NCBI GenBank assembly: GCA_036004665.1
Contig: DASYRG010000003.1
Span: forward strand, 16,325 to 80,324
Reading direction: 5' to 3'
Length of the DNA: 64,000 nucleotides
From: JACQGZ01 sp036004665
GTDB taxonomy: Bacteria; Sysuimicrobiota; Sysuimicrobiia; Sysuimicrobiales; Humicultoraceae
This document shows, piece by piece, positions 24,379-33,300 of this stretch; the first letter of the stretch is position 1, and every line of letters begins with the position of its first letter. Below the pieces are notes generated by a model. It was not told the origin of the DNA. It was given only the letters and a program-made list of their open reading frames with translations, and made no database searches. The translations under genes were made by a program, and so were the position numbers.

Positions 24379-26112
24379 ATGGAGGGGAGGCATGGCCGCG
24401 CGGCCGTGCCTCTCGTTGTGTGCGTGGCCGTCTTTTTGCTGGCCCAGGCCGGAGGTCTCCCATCGTCCGGTGCTGCCCCGGCCGCGCGCGCGGGTGTGGC
24501 GGTCCCTTCCGTCTCGGCGGAAATCCGTCTCGGATACGGTGGCTACGTCACCCCCGACCTCTGGATCCCCCTCGTAGCCACCCTCCGCAGCGATCGCGAC
24601 CTGCGCGGGATCCTCGAGGTGGCCGCGCCCCACCCCCGCTCTCCTCGCGCCGCGCGCACCCAGGTGGAGGTGCATCTCTCCTCGGGGAGCCGGAGCGTCA
24701 CCGTGCCCGTCGTCGTGCGGGACCTGCGCGCGCCGCTGACGGTCTCTCTCTTCGAGGGAGGCCGGGTCGCCGGGCAGTGGCGCGTCGTCGCGCCCCCGAC
24801 GCACATCCTCGAACGCGTCGTGCTAGCTCTTGCCGATCGCCCCGTCGGCCTCGATCGCCTGCTCCCGGCCGAGAGCCGGATGCGCGTCGCGTACGTGGAT
24901 CCCGGCGATCTGCCTGCGCGCTGGCAGCTCTATGAGGGCGTGCGGGCGGTGGTCATCCGCAACCTGGAGGAACGCCGCGTGACGCCCACGCAACGCGACG
25001 CGCTCTCGGGATGGGTCGCCGCGGGCGGCCACCTCGTGCTGGTCGCTCCCGAAGGAGGTGATCTCCTTTCGGGACGCTTCGCCCGCGCCTTCCTCGAGTC
25101 GGCGCCGCGTCCTCCCGCGCCGGGGTCGGCGCCGGAACGAGTGTACCCCTGGGGACGGGGGACGGTCACCGTCGTTCCGGTCGATCCCTTCGTGCCCGAC
25201 CTCTCCCCCGAACGCGTGGCGGTGTGGACGCGTGTGCTGGCGCGCGGAGAGGCGGCTTCGCTGGTGGACCGTACCCTCTTTGAGGCGCTGCCTCAGAGCG
25301 GCGGCGCCAGCCCCCTGGTGCAGCTGTTGATCGTGCTCCTGCTGGCCGGATATCTGATCGCGTTGCGCCCGCTCAGCGCGATGCTGCGGCGGGGCGCCTC
25401 GGGCGCCGTGCTCGCCGCGATGCTGCTGGCGGCGGTGGCGGCGGGGGCGGGCGTCCTCGCCATGGTGGCGCGAGCCCAGATGAGAAGTCTGCTCCAGGGC
25501 GCCGTGGGGGAGGGACTCCTCGGACGGGACCTGGCCCGAGTCGAGGCGCTGGGACGGGTGACGATGCCGCGGGGAGGAGCGTTTCTGCTGCGCAGCGGCG
25601 GAGGAGCATTAATCCGCCCGCTGGCGGAAAGCGACACGACGCTGCGTTTGGCCGGCGAGGTGTCCTTTCAGGGAAGGACCGCCGTCACGCTCCCGGTGCA
25701 GTCTTCGGCTCTCGTTCCTCTTCCCGTGGCGGGATCGTTCCGGGAGGAGGGGCAGCAGCTGACGGTGACGATTCGCAACCGGACCGGGGCTCTGCTGCGC
25801 GATCCCGTCATCTTCCACCAACGCCGCGTGCACGCGATCGCTTCGGTAGGCCCCGAGGCGACCGCGGTCCTCTCCGGCGAGGGCTGGCGCGATCCGCCTC
25901 CTTTTGAAGGCGCGCGGCACACCCAGGCGCGGCTGCTGGCCTGGACCCTCGGCCGCCTACGCGACGGTGCTATAATCGAGCCCACCGCCGGCGCCGCAAC
26001 GTTCCTGCTGGCGTGGTTGGACGATGAGGCGGGCGGCGTCCTCCGCTGGAAAGAGAGGGAATCGCCTCTGCTGGTCGTGGTGCCGTTGACCGGCATGAGC
26101 GGATCTCCATGA
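24379..26112 (+). CDS. Membrane protein of unknown function at the head of the MoxR/VWA operon
   Basis: Protein of 577 residues. A signal-like hydrophobic segment (VPLVVCVAVFLLAQAGG) is followed by a beta-rich extracytoplasmic region to about residue 300. A GATase-like segment (ALSGWVAAGGHLVLVAPEG) lies within it. Two membrane helices (about 315-333 and 345-370) and a second soluble domain complete the protein. I do not recognise a named family. The ATG of the next gene overlaps its stop (ATGA). Co-orientation with MoxR, DUF58 and VWA genes suggests a role in envelope assembly or stress. The start could also be GTG 24373. Confidence 0.7.
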   Translation: MEGRHGRAAVPLVVCVAVFLLAQAGGLPSSGAAPAARAGVAVPSVSAEIRLGYGGYVTPDLWIPLVATLRSDRDLRGILEVAAPHPRSPRAARTQVEVHLSSGSRSVTVPVVVRDLRAPLTVSLFEGGRVAGQWRVVAPPTHILERVVLALADRPVGLDRLLPAESRMRVAYVDPGDLPARWQLYEGVRAVVIRNLEERRVTPTQRDALSGWVAAGGHLVLVAPEGGDLLSGRFARAFLESAPRPPAPGSAPERVYPWGRGTVTVVPVDPFVPDLSPERVAVWTRVLARGEAASLVDRTLFEALPQSGGASPLVQLLIVLLLAGYLIALRPLSAMLRRGASGAVLAAMLLAAVAAGAGVLAMVARAQMRSLLQGAVGEGLLGRDLARVEALGRVTMPRGGAFLLRSGGGALIRPLAESDTTLRLAGEVSFQGRTAVTLPVQSSALVPLPVAGSFREEGQQLTVTIRNRTGALLRDPVIFHQRRVHAIASVGPEATAVLSGEGWRDPPPFEGARHTQARLLAWTLGRLRDGAIIEPTAGAATFLLAWLDDEAGGVLRWKERESPLLVVVPLTGMSGSP

Positions 26113-26834
26113 ACCTCCGAGTGAACCACGTGACGCGCGGCGATCTGCGCTCCCGCCTTGCCTCTCCGAAGGTGCTCTGGGTCCTGCGCCTCTACGTGGC
26201 CGCCCTCGGTGTACTGGCCGTCTTCTCGCTGCCCCCGCAGGGGGGACGCTCTCCGGCGCTGGCTGAGGGAGACCTGGCCCAGCTCTTCTTCGTCTTCCAG
26301 GTCGCTTGGGTCGTCTATCTCACCTCCGCCCTCGCCGTCGGGGAGATCGGCGTCGAGGGAGAGAAGGGAATCCTCGATCTCTCGGTAACCTCGTTTCCCT
26401 CCCGCATGATCGCTTCCGGAAAGCTGTGGACCGCCCTCCTCTCCGCATCCGCGCTGGTGGTCCTCTCGCTGCCGCTGGTCATCCTCATCACCCCGGACCG
26501 CGCGGCCGCTCCCGGCGCGCTTCGGGCGCTGGCCGCCATGGTGCCGCTGGCGGCGCCGCTTGCCCTCATGGGCGCCTGGTTGCCGGCGGCGATCCCCTCG
26601 GACGTTCTGCGGACGGTCCTGCATTGGTCGGTGTTTTTGTTGATCTTTGCCGCCACGCGCTGGCTCCCCGATCCGCTCATGCTGCTCAATCCGATGCGGA
26701 TGGTGGGCGCGGCCTACCTCGGGGAGCCCGCCCTCTGGCCGCTCGCGCTGGCGCCCTATCTGCTCGCGGGCGCGCTCGGCTGGTATCTGATCCATCGGAC
26801 CGTGCAGGTCCGGCGGCGGGAGATGCGGCCGTGA
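26109..26834 (+). CDS. ABC-2-like multi-spanning membrane protein
   Basis: Protein of 241 residues with about six hydrophobic helices (near residues 25-45, 58-78, 105-128, 138-160, 172-190 and 205-225). The pattern, including VGEIGVEGEKGILDLSVTS between helices 2 and 3, resembles ABC-2-type permeases. No ATPase gene is adjacent, so transport activity is uncertain. Start ATG overlaps the preceding stop, and its own stop overlaps the next GTG (GTGA), so it is part of a tightly coupled operon with MoxR and VWA proteins. Confidence 0.65.
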   Translation: MNLRVNHVTRGDLRSRLASPKVLWVLRLYVAALGVLAVFSLPPQGGRSPALAEGDLAQLFFVFQVAWVVYLTSALAVGEIGVEGEKGILDLSVTSFPSRMIASGKLWTALLSASALVVLSLPLVILITPDRAAAPGALRALAAMVPLAAPLALMGAWLPAAIPSDVLRTVLHWSVFLLIFAATRWLPDPLMLLNPMRMVGAAYLGEPALWPLALAPYLLAGALGWYLIHRTVQVRRREMRP

Positions 26835-28381
26835 CCGCGCTCCCAGCTGAGGTCAGGGAGCTTCTGCGGCGTGTCAGCCGGGCGCAGGCCCAGACGGTGG
26901 CGCTGCGGTGGGGCACCATCGCCACGTTTTCGGCGGCCGGCGCGTCTCTGGTCTGGACCGTGGCGGGGACGGTGCTCTCGGTCCCCCTCCCGCCTCTGTG
27001 GGTCCTCGCCGGCGGAGTCGGGGCGGCGGTGCTGCTCACCCTCGTGCGGGGACAGCTGGCCTCACGGCGGTGGGAGCTCCTGGCCCGTCTCGCCGACTTC
27101 CGCATGGGCACACGAGAACGGATGAGCACCGCCGTGGATCTGGCCGAGGGCCGGATTCCCGCCACCGCGCTGGCCCCCCGCGTGATGAACGAGGCGGCGC
27201 GGGAAGCCCGCAGGGCCGAACCGGTACGGCTGCGCCCCGGCGCGCCAGCGGCGGCGCGGTGGGCCCTGGCGCTGGTCGCCCTGGCGGCTGCGGTCGCGTG
27301 GCTGATCCCGGGGCTGACGCTCCCGGCCACGCCGGCCAGGCAGACCGCGGAGCGGATCAGGCAGGAAGGCCGTCGGCTGGAGCAGGCGGGGCGCAGACTG
27401 CAGGAGCAGGCCCGCACCACCCGAGCGCCGCAGGCCCGGCGGGCGGCGCCGGAGGTGCAGCGCCTGGGCCGCGAGCTGCAGCAGCAACGGCTCGACCGCG
27501 CAGCGGCTCAGGCCAGGATCGCCGCGCTGCAGCGCCAGCTGGAGGCCGCGCGCCGCCGGATCGGCGAGCGCATTGGGGACGCGCTCGCGCCGCAGACGCG
27601 GCCGCAGCCTCCCGATGCGTTCTTCCGCCAGCCCACCGATCTCGATCGATCGGTCAGGCAATTGCGCGAACTCGCGGCGCGGCTGGCGGAGATGCCCGTC
27701 AGCGAAGGAGAGCGGCGCGACCTCGCGCAACAGTTGTCCGATCTGGCGCAGAGCGGCGAAGGGCGCCTTCCCGCGGCCGCGCGCCGTACGGCCGAAGAGG
27801 CGCAGCGGCAGCTCGGCGCGGGCAATACGGCGGGAGCGGGAGAGGCGCTTCGCCAGGCGCTGCAGGAACTGGAGGCCCTCGAGGCGATGATGTCCGACGA
27901 GCAAGCGCTCCGGCGGACGCAGCGCGAACTGGAGCAATCCTCCGAGCGGATTGCCCGCGGGGGAGCGGGGCGCGGGCGGTCTGATCAGGAGCCGGGCGCT
28001 GACGGGCCACAGGCCCCGTCCGCTCCCGGCGCCCAGCGGCCGCAGGGCCAGGGCGGCGAGGAGGTGCCGGCGCCGCCGGAAGGACCGCACGAGGGGTCAA
28101 CGCCCGGCCAGGGGAAGGGGCCGAGCAAGCTGGGGGCGCCCAGCCCGCGGCTGGAGGGGGGCGGCGAGCGCAGCGGCGTCCGCGGGCAGGAAGCCCCGGG
28201 ACAGCTGCAGACCTCGGAGATTCTTGGTCCGGGACGTCGGGAGTCGGCGCGCACGCCGGTCCGCGCACTCCGTCCCGATGCCGCGGCGCAGGCGGACGAG
28301 CACCTGGCTCGCCAACGCATCCCGATCGATCTCCGCGCGCTGGTCCGCCGCTACTTCGACCTCCTGGGAAGACAACAGTGA
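26831..28381 (+). CDS. Membrane-anchored coiled-coil protein (DUF4175-like)
   Basis: Protein of 516 residues. Three hydrophobic helices lie near residues 28-48, 53-71 and 138-158. Then come about 250 residues of E/Q/R/A-rich sequence with strong coiled-coil character. A glycine/proline-rich disordered tail follows (about 370-460), and a short conserved-looking C-terminus ends LRALVRRYFDLLGRQQ. This layout is like the DUF4175-type proteins often coded beside MoxR and VWA genes. The GTG start overlaps the preceding stop. No enzymatic motif is visible; a scaffold role is only a guess. Confidence 0.6.
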   Translation: MTALPAEVRELLRRVSRAQAQTVALRWGTIATFSAAGASLVWTVAGTVLSVPLPPLWVLAGGVGAAVLLTLVRGQLASRRWELLARLADFRMGTRERMSTAVDLAEGRIPATALAPRVMNEAAREARRAEPVRLRPGAPAAARWALALVALAAAVAWLIPGLTLPATPARQTAERIRQEGRRLEQAGRRLQEQARTTRAPQARRAAPEVQRLGRELQQQRLDRAAAQARIAALQRQLEAARRRIGERIGDALAPQTRPQPPDAFFRQPTDLDRSVRQLRELAARLAEMPVSEGERRDLAQQLSDLAQSGEGRLPAAARRTAEEAQRQLGAGNTAGAGEALRQALQELEALEAMMSDEQALRRTQRELEQSSERIARGGAGRGRSDQEPGADGPQAPSAPGAQRPQGQGGEEVPAPPEGPHEGSTPGQGKGPSKLGAPSPRLEGGGERSGVRGQEAPGQLQTSEILGPGRRESARTPVRALRPDAAAQADEHLARQRIPIDLRALVRRYFDLLGRQQ

Positions 28382-29364
28382 CGACGCCAGAGACCTTCCG
28401 CGAGGCCGTCGCCGCTCTGGCGGCAGAGATCCGCAAGGTCATCGTCGGCCACGACGCGCTGATCGAGGAGGTGCTGATCGCCCTCTTCGCCGGTGGGAAC
28501 GTGCTGCTGGAGGGTGTACCCGGGCTGGGCAAGACGCTCCTCGTGAAAACCCTCTCTCAGGCCCTGGATCTGCGCTACTCGCGGATCCAGTTCACCCCCG
28601 ACCTCATGCCCGCCGACATCATCGGCACCAACGTGGTGATGCAGGAGGAAAGCGGCCGGCGATTCTTTGAATTCCAGCGCGGCCCCATCTTCTCCCAGAT
28701 CGTCCTGGCGGACGAGATCAACCGGGCGACTCCCAAGACACAATCGGCCCTCCTGGAGGCGATGCAGGAACGGTCGGTGACGGCGGCGGGCACGCAGTAC
28801 CTGCTCGAGGAACCGTTCTTCGTGCTGGCCACCCAGAACCCCATTGAAATGGAAGGGACCTACCCGCTCCCGGAGGCGCAGGTGGACCGCTTCCTCTTCA
28901 AGCTGCGGGTGACCTTTCCCCCGCCGGGCGATCTCATCACGATCATGGATCGCACGACGGGGCCGGCGCAGCCCGCCCCGGAACGGGTGGTGGGAGGACA
29001 GACGGTGCGGGAGATGCAGGCGCTCGCCCGCGAGGTGGCCGTCGCCGCGCACGTCAAAGACTATGTGGCCCGCCTGGTGCGGGCGACCCATCCGAACGCC
29101 GACGGGGCCTCGCTGGCGCGGCGCTTCGTCCGGTACGGCGCCAGCCCGCGGGGGGCGCAGGCGCTCTTGCTCTCGGCGAAGGTGCGCGCGCTCACAGAGG
29201 GCCGGCCCAACGTCGCCTTCGAGGATCTGCGCACCCTGGCCCTGCCCGCGCTCCGCCACCGCCTCATCCTCAACTTCGAGGGTGAGGCCGAGGGGATCGA
29301 TCCCGACGACGTCATCCGCAACGTCCTCAATGAGACCCCCGAACTGGCAGGTGTCCGTCGCTGA
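28378..29364 (+). CDS. MoxR-family AAA+ ATPase
   Basis: AAA+ chaperone-like ATPase of 328 residues, MRP subfamily. Walker A is LLEGVPGLGKTLL (about residue 42) and Walker B VLADEINRATPKTQSALLE. Sensor 1 lies in VLATQNPIEMEGTYPLPEA and the arginine-finger region in QVDRFLFKL. MoxR proteins usually act with VWA-domain partners coded next door, as here (DUF58 and the three-VWA protein). The GTG start overlaps the previous stop. The stop TGA overlaps a CTG that is the best start for the DUF58 gene. Confidence 0.95.
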   Translation: MTTPETFREAVAALAAEIRKVIVGHDALIEEVLIALFAGGNVLLEGVPGLGKTLLVKTLSQALDLRYSRIQFTPDLMPADIIGTNVVMQEESGRRFFEFQRGPIFSQIVLADEINRATPKTQSALLEAMQERSVTAAGTQYLLEEPFFVLATQNPIEMEGTYPLPEAQVDRFLFKLRVTFPPPGDLITIMDRTTGPAQPAPERVVGGQTVREMQALAREVAVAAHVKDYVARLVRATHPNADGASLARRFVRYGASPRGAQALLLSAKVRALTEGRPNVAFEDLRTLALPALRHRLILNFEGEAEGIDPDDVIRNVLNETPELAGVRR

Positions 29365-30296
29365 GCGTCCGGCTGCTCGAACCTGAGTTCCTGCGGCGCC
29401 TGGAGACCTTCACACTGCTCTCCCGGCGCATGGCGCGGAGCGGCCTGCGGGGGGAGCGGCGATCGGCGACGCTCGGCCGTGGGGTCGAGTACGCAGACTA
29501 CCGCAGCTATCAGGCCGGCGACGACTACCGCTACATCGACTGGAACATCTACTCCCGCCTCGATCGCCTCTTCGTGAAACTGTTCAGCGAAGAGGAGGAC
29601 ATCAACGTCCACCTGCTGATCGACCGCAGCGCGTCGATGGGATTCGCCTCCGCCCCTGAGGTGCCCGGCGGGGGCCCGGGGGCCGCGGGGCCGGGCGGGC
29701 AATTCCTCACCAAGCTCGACTACGCCGCACGGGTCGCCGCGGCGATCGGCTACATCGGGCTGGTCAATCTGGACCGCGTCGGTGCCGCCGGATTTGACCG
29801 CAAGATCACTGCTTCCCTCGGGCCGGGACGCGGCCGGGTCCAGACGCAGCACCTCTTTCGCTTCCTCGGCGCGCTGACCCCGGGGGAGGGCAGCGATCTC
29901 TCCGCGGTGATGCGCGAGTACGTGCACACTACCCGCCGGCGCGGCCTGCTTGTCTTGCTCTCCGATTTCCTGATGCCGGGCGGCTACGCGGAGGGGCTGA
30001 AATATGCCCGGGCGCATCGCTTCGATCTCTTCCTTATCCAGATCCTCAGCGAGGACGATCTCACGCCGCCTCTCGCCGGCGACCTGCGCCTAATCGACAG
30101 TGAGAGCGGGACGGCCACCGAGGTGACCGTGGATGGGCCCGCGCTGCGCGCCTACCTGCGCGCCCGCGACCACTATCTCACCGAGCTCGAGCAGTTCTGC
30201 CTGCGCCACCGCATCGAGTACTTGCGGACGACCACAGCCACCCCGTTCCCCGACCTGATCCTGCGCTATCTCCGCGTCGGAGGGCTCATCGCGTGA
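29361..30296 (+). CDS. DUF58 (VWA-like) protein with CTG start
   Basis: Protein of 311 residues of the DUF58 family, standard partner of MoxR. The N-terminal signature is LLEPEFLRRLETFTLLSRR, then LRGERRS, YADYRSYQAGDDYRYIDWN and LFVKLFSEEED. A VWA-like fold follows with the MIDAS-type DRSAS. There is no ATG, GTG or TTG between the upstream in-frame stop (29331) and ATG 29430. Starting at that ATG would delete the conserved first 23 residues. CTG 29361, overlapping the MoxR stop as CTGA and about 8 bases after a GGCAGGTG tract, restores the full family N-terminus. Confidence 0.9.
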   Translation: MSVRLLEPEFLRRLETFTLLSRRMARSGLRGERRSATLGRGVEYADYRSYQAGDDYRYIDWNIYSRLDRLFVKLFSEEEDINVHLLIDRSASMGFASAPEVPGGGPGAAGPGGQFLTKLDYAARVAAAIGYIGLVNLDRVGAAGFDRKITASLGPGRGRVQTQHLFRFLGALTPGEGSDLSAVMREYVHTTRRRGLLVLLSDFLMPGGYAEGLKYARAHRFDLFLIQILSEDDLTPPLAGDLRLIDSESGTATEVTVDGPALRAYLRARDHYLTELEQFCLRHRIEYLRTTTATPFPDLILRYLRVGGLIA

Positions 30297-30346
30297 CCCT
30301 TGAAGGGGGCTCATCGCATGACCCCTGAAGGAGGGCCCATCGCGTG
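30284..30346 (+). repeat. Tandem repeat of the DUF58/VWA junction with micro-ORFs
   Basis: About 2.5 copies of a 25-26 base unit (units begin near 30284, 30309 and 30335; core GCTCATCGC, then TGACCC, then TGAAGG). GTG 30293 overlaps the DUF58 stop and encodes MTLEGGSSHDP. ATG 30318 encodes MTPEGGPIA and its stop overlaps GTG 30344, the start of the next gene. The last interval (26 bases) keeps the GTGA coupling; the first (25 bases) does not. Confidence 0.7.
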
Positions 30347-33300
30347 AGTCTCTCGTTTGGCCTCCCCCACGCGCTCTGGCTGCTGGGCGCGCTGCCGCTG
30401 ATCCTCCTCCTGCACATGCTGCGCGCCCGGCGCGTCCCGCACACCGTGAGCAGCACGCTCCTCTGGGAGCGGGCCGCCCGCGACCTGGCCGCGCGGCTGC
30501 CTGTGCGCCGGCTGGAACGCAGTCTGATCCTGATCCTGCAGTTGCTCGCCGCCGCGGCACTCGCCCTGGCCGCGGCCCATCCGGTGCTGCGGCTGCCGGG
30601 CCTCTCGGGTCCCGGCCTGGTGCTGCTCTTCGACACTTCCTTGAGCATGCAAGCTCGCGATGTGGGGAGTATGCAGGCGCGCGATGGAGGCGGAGGCCTC
30701 ACCCGCTTTGTCGCGGCGCAGGCGGACGCGCGCACCTTGATGGATCGGGCGGGGGCGGGGCAGCCCGTCATGGTGATGGCGGCGGCGGTGGCGCCCCGGG
30801 TGATCACGGAGTTCACGCGAGACCGGCGCGCCACGCTCGAGGCGATCCGCCGTCTCGCCGCTTCCGATGGGCCGGCCGACCTGGAGGCCGCCGTGCGCGC
30901 CGCGGTCGGGCAGCGCGTGGGCGGTCGCGCGGCGCAGGTCGTCGTCTTCTCTGACCGGCGCGGCCCGACGCTGCGCAACGTCGTCTACCGCACGTTCGGC
31001 GGGACCGCGGACAACCTCGCCGTGACGAGGGCGGGAGCGTCCCCACCGAGCGCTGGGGTGACCATGCTGCTCACCGAAGTCCGCAATTTCGGCACCCAGA
31101 CCAGGACGGCGATGATGCGCGTCCTCTGGCCCAGCGGGGCAGTTGAGAGCGGCGTGGTCCGCGTACCCGCTGGTGGGGCCGCGACCCGCCTCTGGAAGGG
31201 AAGGGGCGACGGTGTGGCGCGCGTGGAGCTGCAGAGTGGCGACGTTCTTCCGGCAGACGACCGTGCCGCGGTGGTCATCGGTCGCGCGCGCCTGCCTTCC
31301 GTCCTGCTGGTGAGCCCCGGCAACCCGTACCTCGAGGCCGTCCTCAGCGTCCTGCCCGTGCGGCGCGCGGCGCGCACGAGGACCCTCCGGCCCGAAGCCT
31401 GGGGCGCCTACGACCTGGTCATCCTCGACCGGACCCCTCCGGTGACGCTCCCGCCCGGTCGTTTTCTCGTCATCGGCACGGTCCCCGAGGGGCTCCCGCT
31501 CGAGGTCACCGGCTCGAAGCGGTCGCTGACCGTCCTGCGCAGCGACGACACCCACCCGCTGCTACGGCTGGTGGATCTCACGGGCGTGCGCGTCGAAGAG
31601 GCGTTCACGCTGCGGTCCCGGGGGGGCGCCGTCGTCGCCGAGGGAGAGGCGCCGCTGCTTTGGGTGCACGAACGGCCGGACCGGCGCGTCGTCGTGCTGC
31701 CCTTCGATCTGCTCCGCTCGGATCTGCCGGTGCACCCGGCGTTTCCTCTCCTCATGGCCAACGCGATGGAGTGGCTGGGACCGCTCAGGTCGATCGAGGC
31801 GGGGACGACCGTGCGCCTACCGGCGACGGACGGGCGGATGCGATTGGTGGACCCGTCGGGCCGCGTGCATGCCCTGATCGCGCGGGACGGCGCCGTGACC
31901 GTGCCGGCGCTGGAGAGGGCTGGAGTGTATCGCCTCACCGGAGCAGGGGACGAGGAACCTCTCGTCGTGGTTCCGGCCACCGCCGTCGAGTCGGATCTGC
32001 GCACGACGGGCAGCGGTGGAGGACGGTTGCGCAGCGAGCCCGGCTGGAGGCAGGTCGACGCCTGGACCGCCCCGGTCCTCCTGGCGCTGGTCCTCCTCGT
32101 TCTGGAGTGGATGCTCTGGCTGCGCACGCTTCCCGGTCCGCTGCTGCGGCGGCGCCGTCCTCTGTTACTGCTTCGTCTCGCCGTGCTCACGCTGATCCTG
32201 CTGAGCCTGGCTGGGCTGCAGATGAGCCGGGGAGGAGGAGATCTCTCGCTCATCTTTGCCCTCGACCTCTCCGATAGCGTCTCCCCGGCGGAGCGCGAGC
32301 GGGCGGTTGGGCTGATGCGGTCGGCCGCACGAGCGGGGCGGCCCGGCGATCGCTTCGGGCTGATCTCGTTCGGCGAGCGGGCGTCGGTGGAGGAAGGTCT
32401 AACCTCGACGCCGCAGTTCGCCCTCTCTGCGCCTCCCTCGGGACTGCGCACTGATGCAGGAGCGGGCATCCGCGCCGCCCTCGGCCTGCTCCCGCCCGAT
32501 GGAGGGCGCCGCATCGTGGTGCTCACCGACGGCCTGGATACCGAGGGCGGGGTTGCCCGGGCGGCCGCCATCGCCGCCGCGGCCGGCGTGGAGCTCGCGG
32601 TCGTGCCACTGACTGTGCCATCCGGCCCCGACGCGCGCATCGACACCCTGCAGTTGCCCTCCGAGGTGCGGGTGGGGGAGCGATTCGACGCGCGGGTCTG
32701 GGTCACCGCGCTGGCTCAGGCAACCGGGACGCTCTCGCTGCGCGCCGCCGGCCGGGAAGTCTGGCGGGGACCGGCGCGCCTGGCGGAGGGCTCCACGCTG
32801 CTGCGCATCCCCTTGCAGGCCGCCAGCCCCGGGATGCTCACCTACGAGGCCGTTCTGGATGTCTCTCCCGACGAGCTGAACGGCAACAATCGGGCCCACG
32901 GGCTGCTGCACGTGCTGGGCGCGCCCGAGGTCCTCTACGTTGCGGCGCAAGGAGAGAGTGCTCTGCCGCGCTGGCTGCGCGCCCAGGGAGTCGCGGTGAG
33001 AGCGATCGGTCCGGAAGCGCTGCCGACAACAGCCGCCGAGCTGGGAGGCATCCCGGCGGTGGTCCTGGACGACTTGCCCGCCGCCGCGCTCACCCCCGTG
33101 CAGATGCGTGCCCTCGCAGAGTACGTGCGCCTCCTCGGCGGAGGGCTGCTGGCCGTGGGCGGCCCGCACGCCTTCGGCCCAGGCGGGTACGCCGGCACCG
33201 ACCTGGAGGCCGTGCTGCCGGTGAGCATGGACGTGCGGCACCGCGTGGCCATCCCGACGATGGCCGTCGTCCTGGTCGTGGACGCCTCCGGGAGCATGGG

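Noticed and set aside
25970..25980. GCTATAAT as a promoter -10 element
   Set aside because: It lies inside a gene, has no -35 partner and no nearby start.
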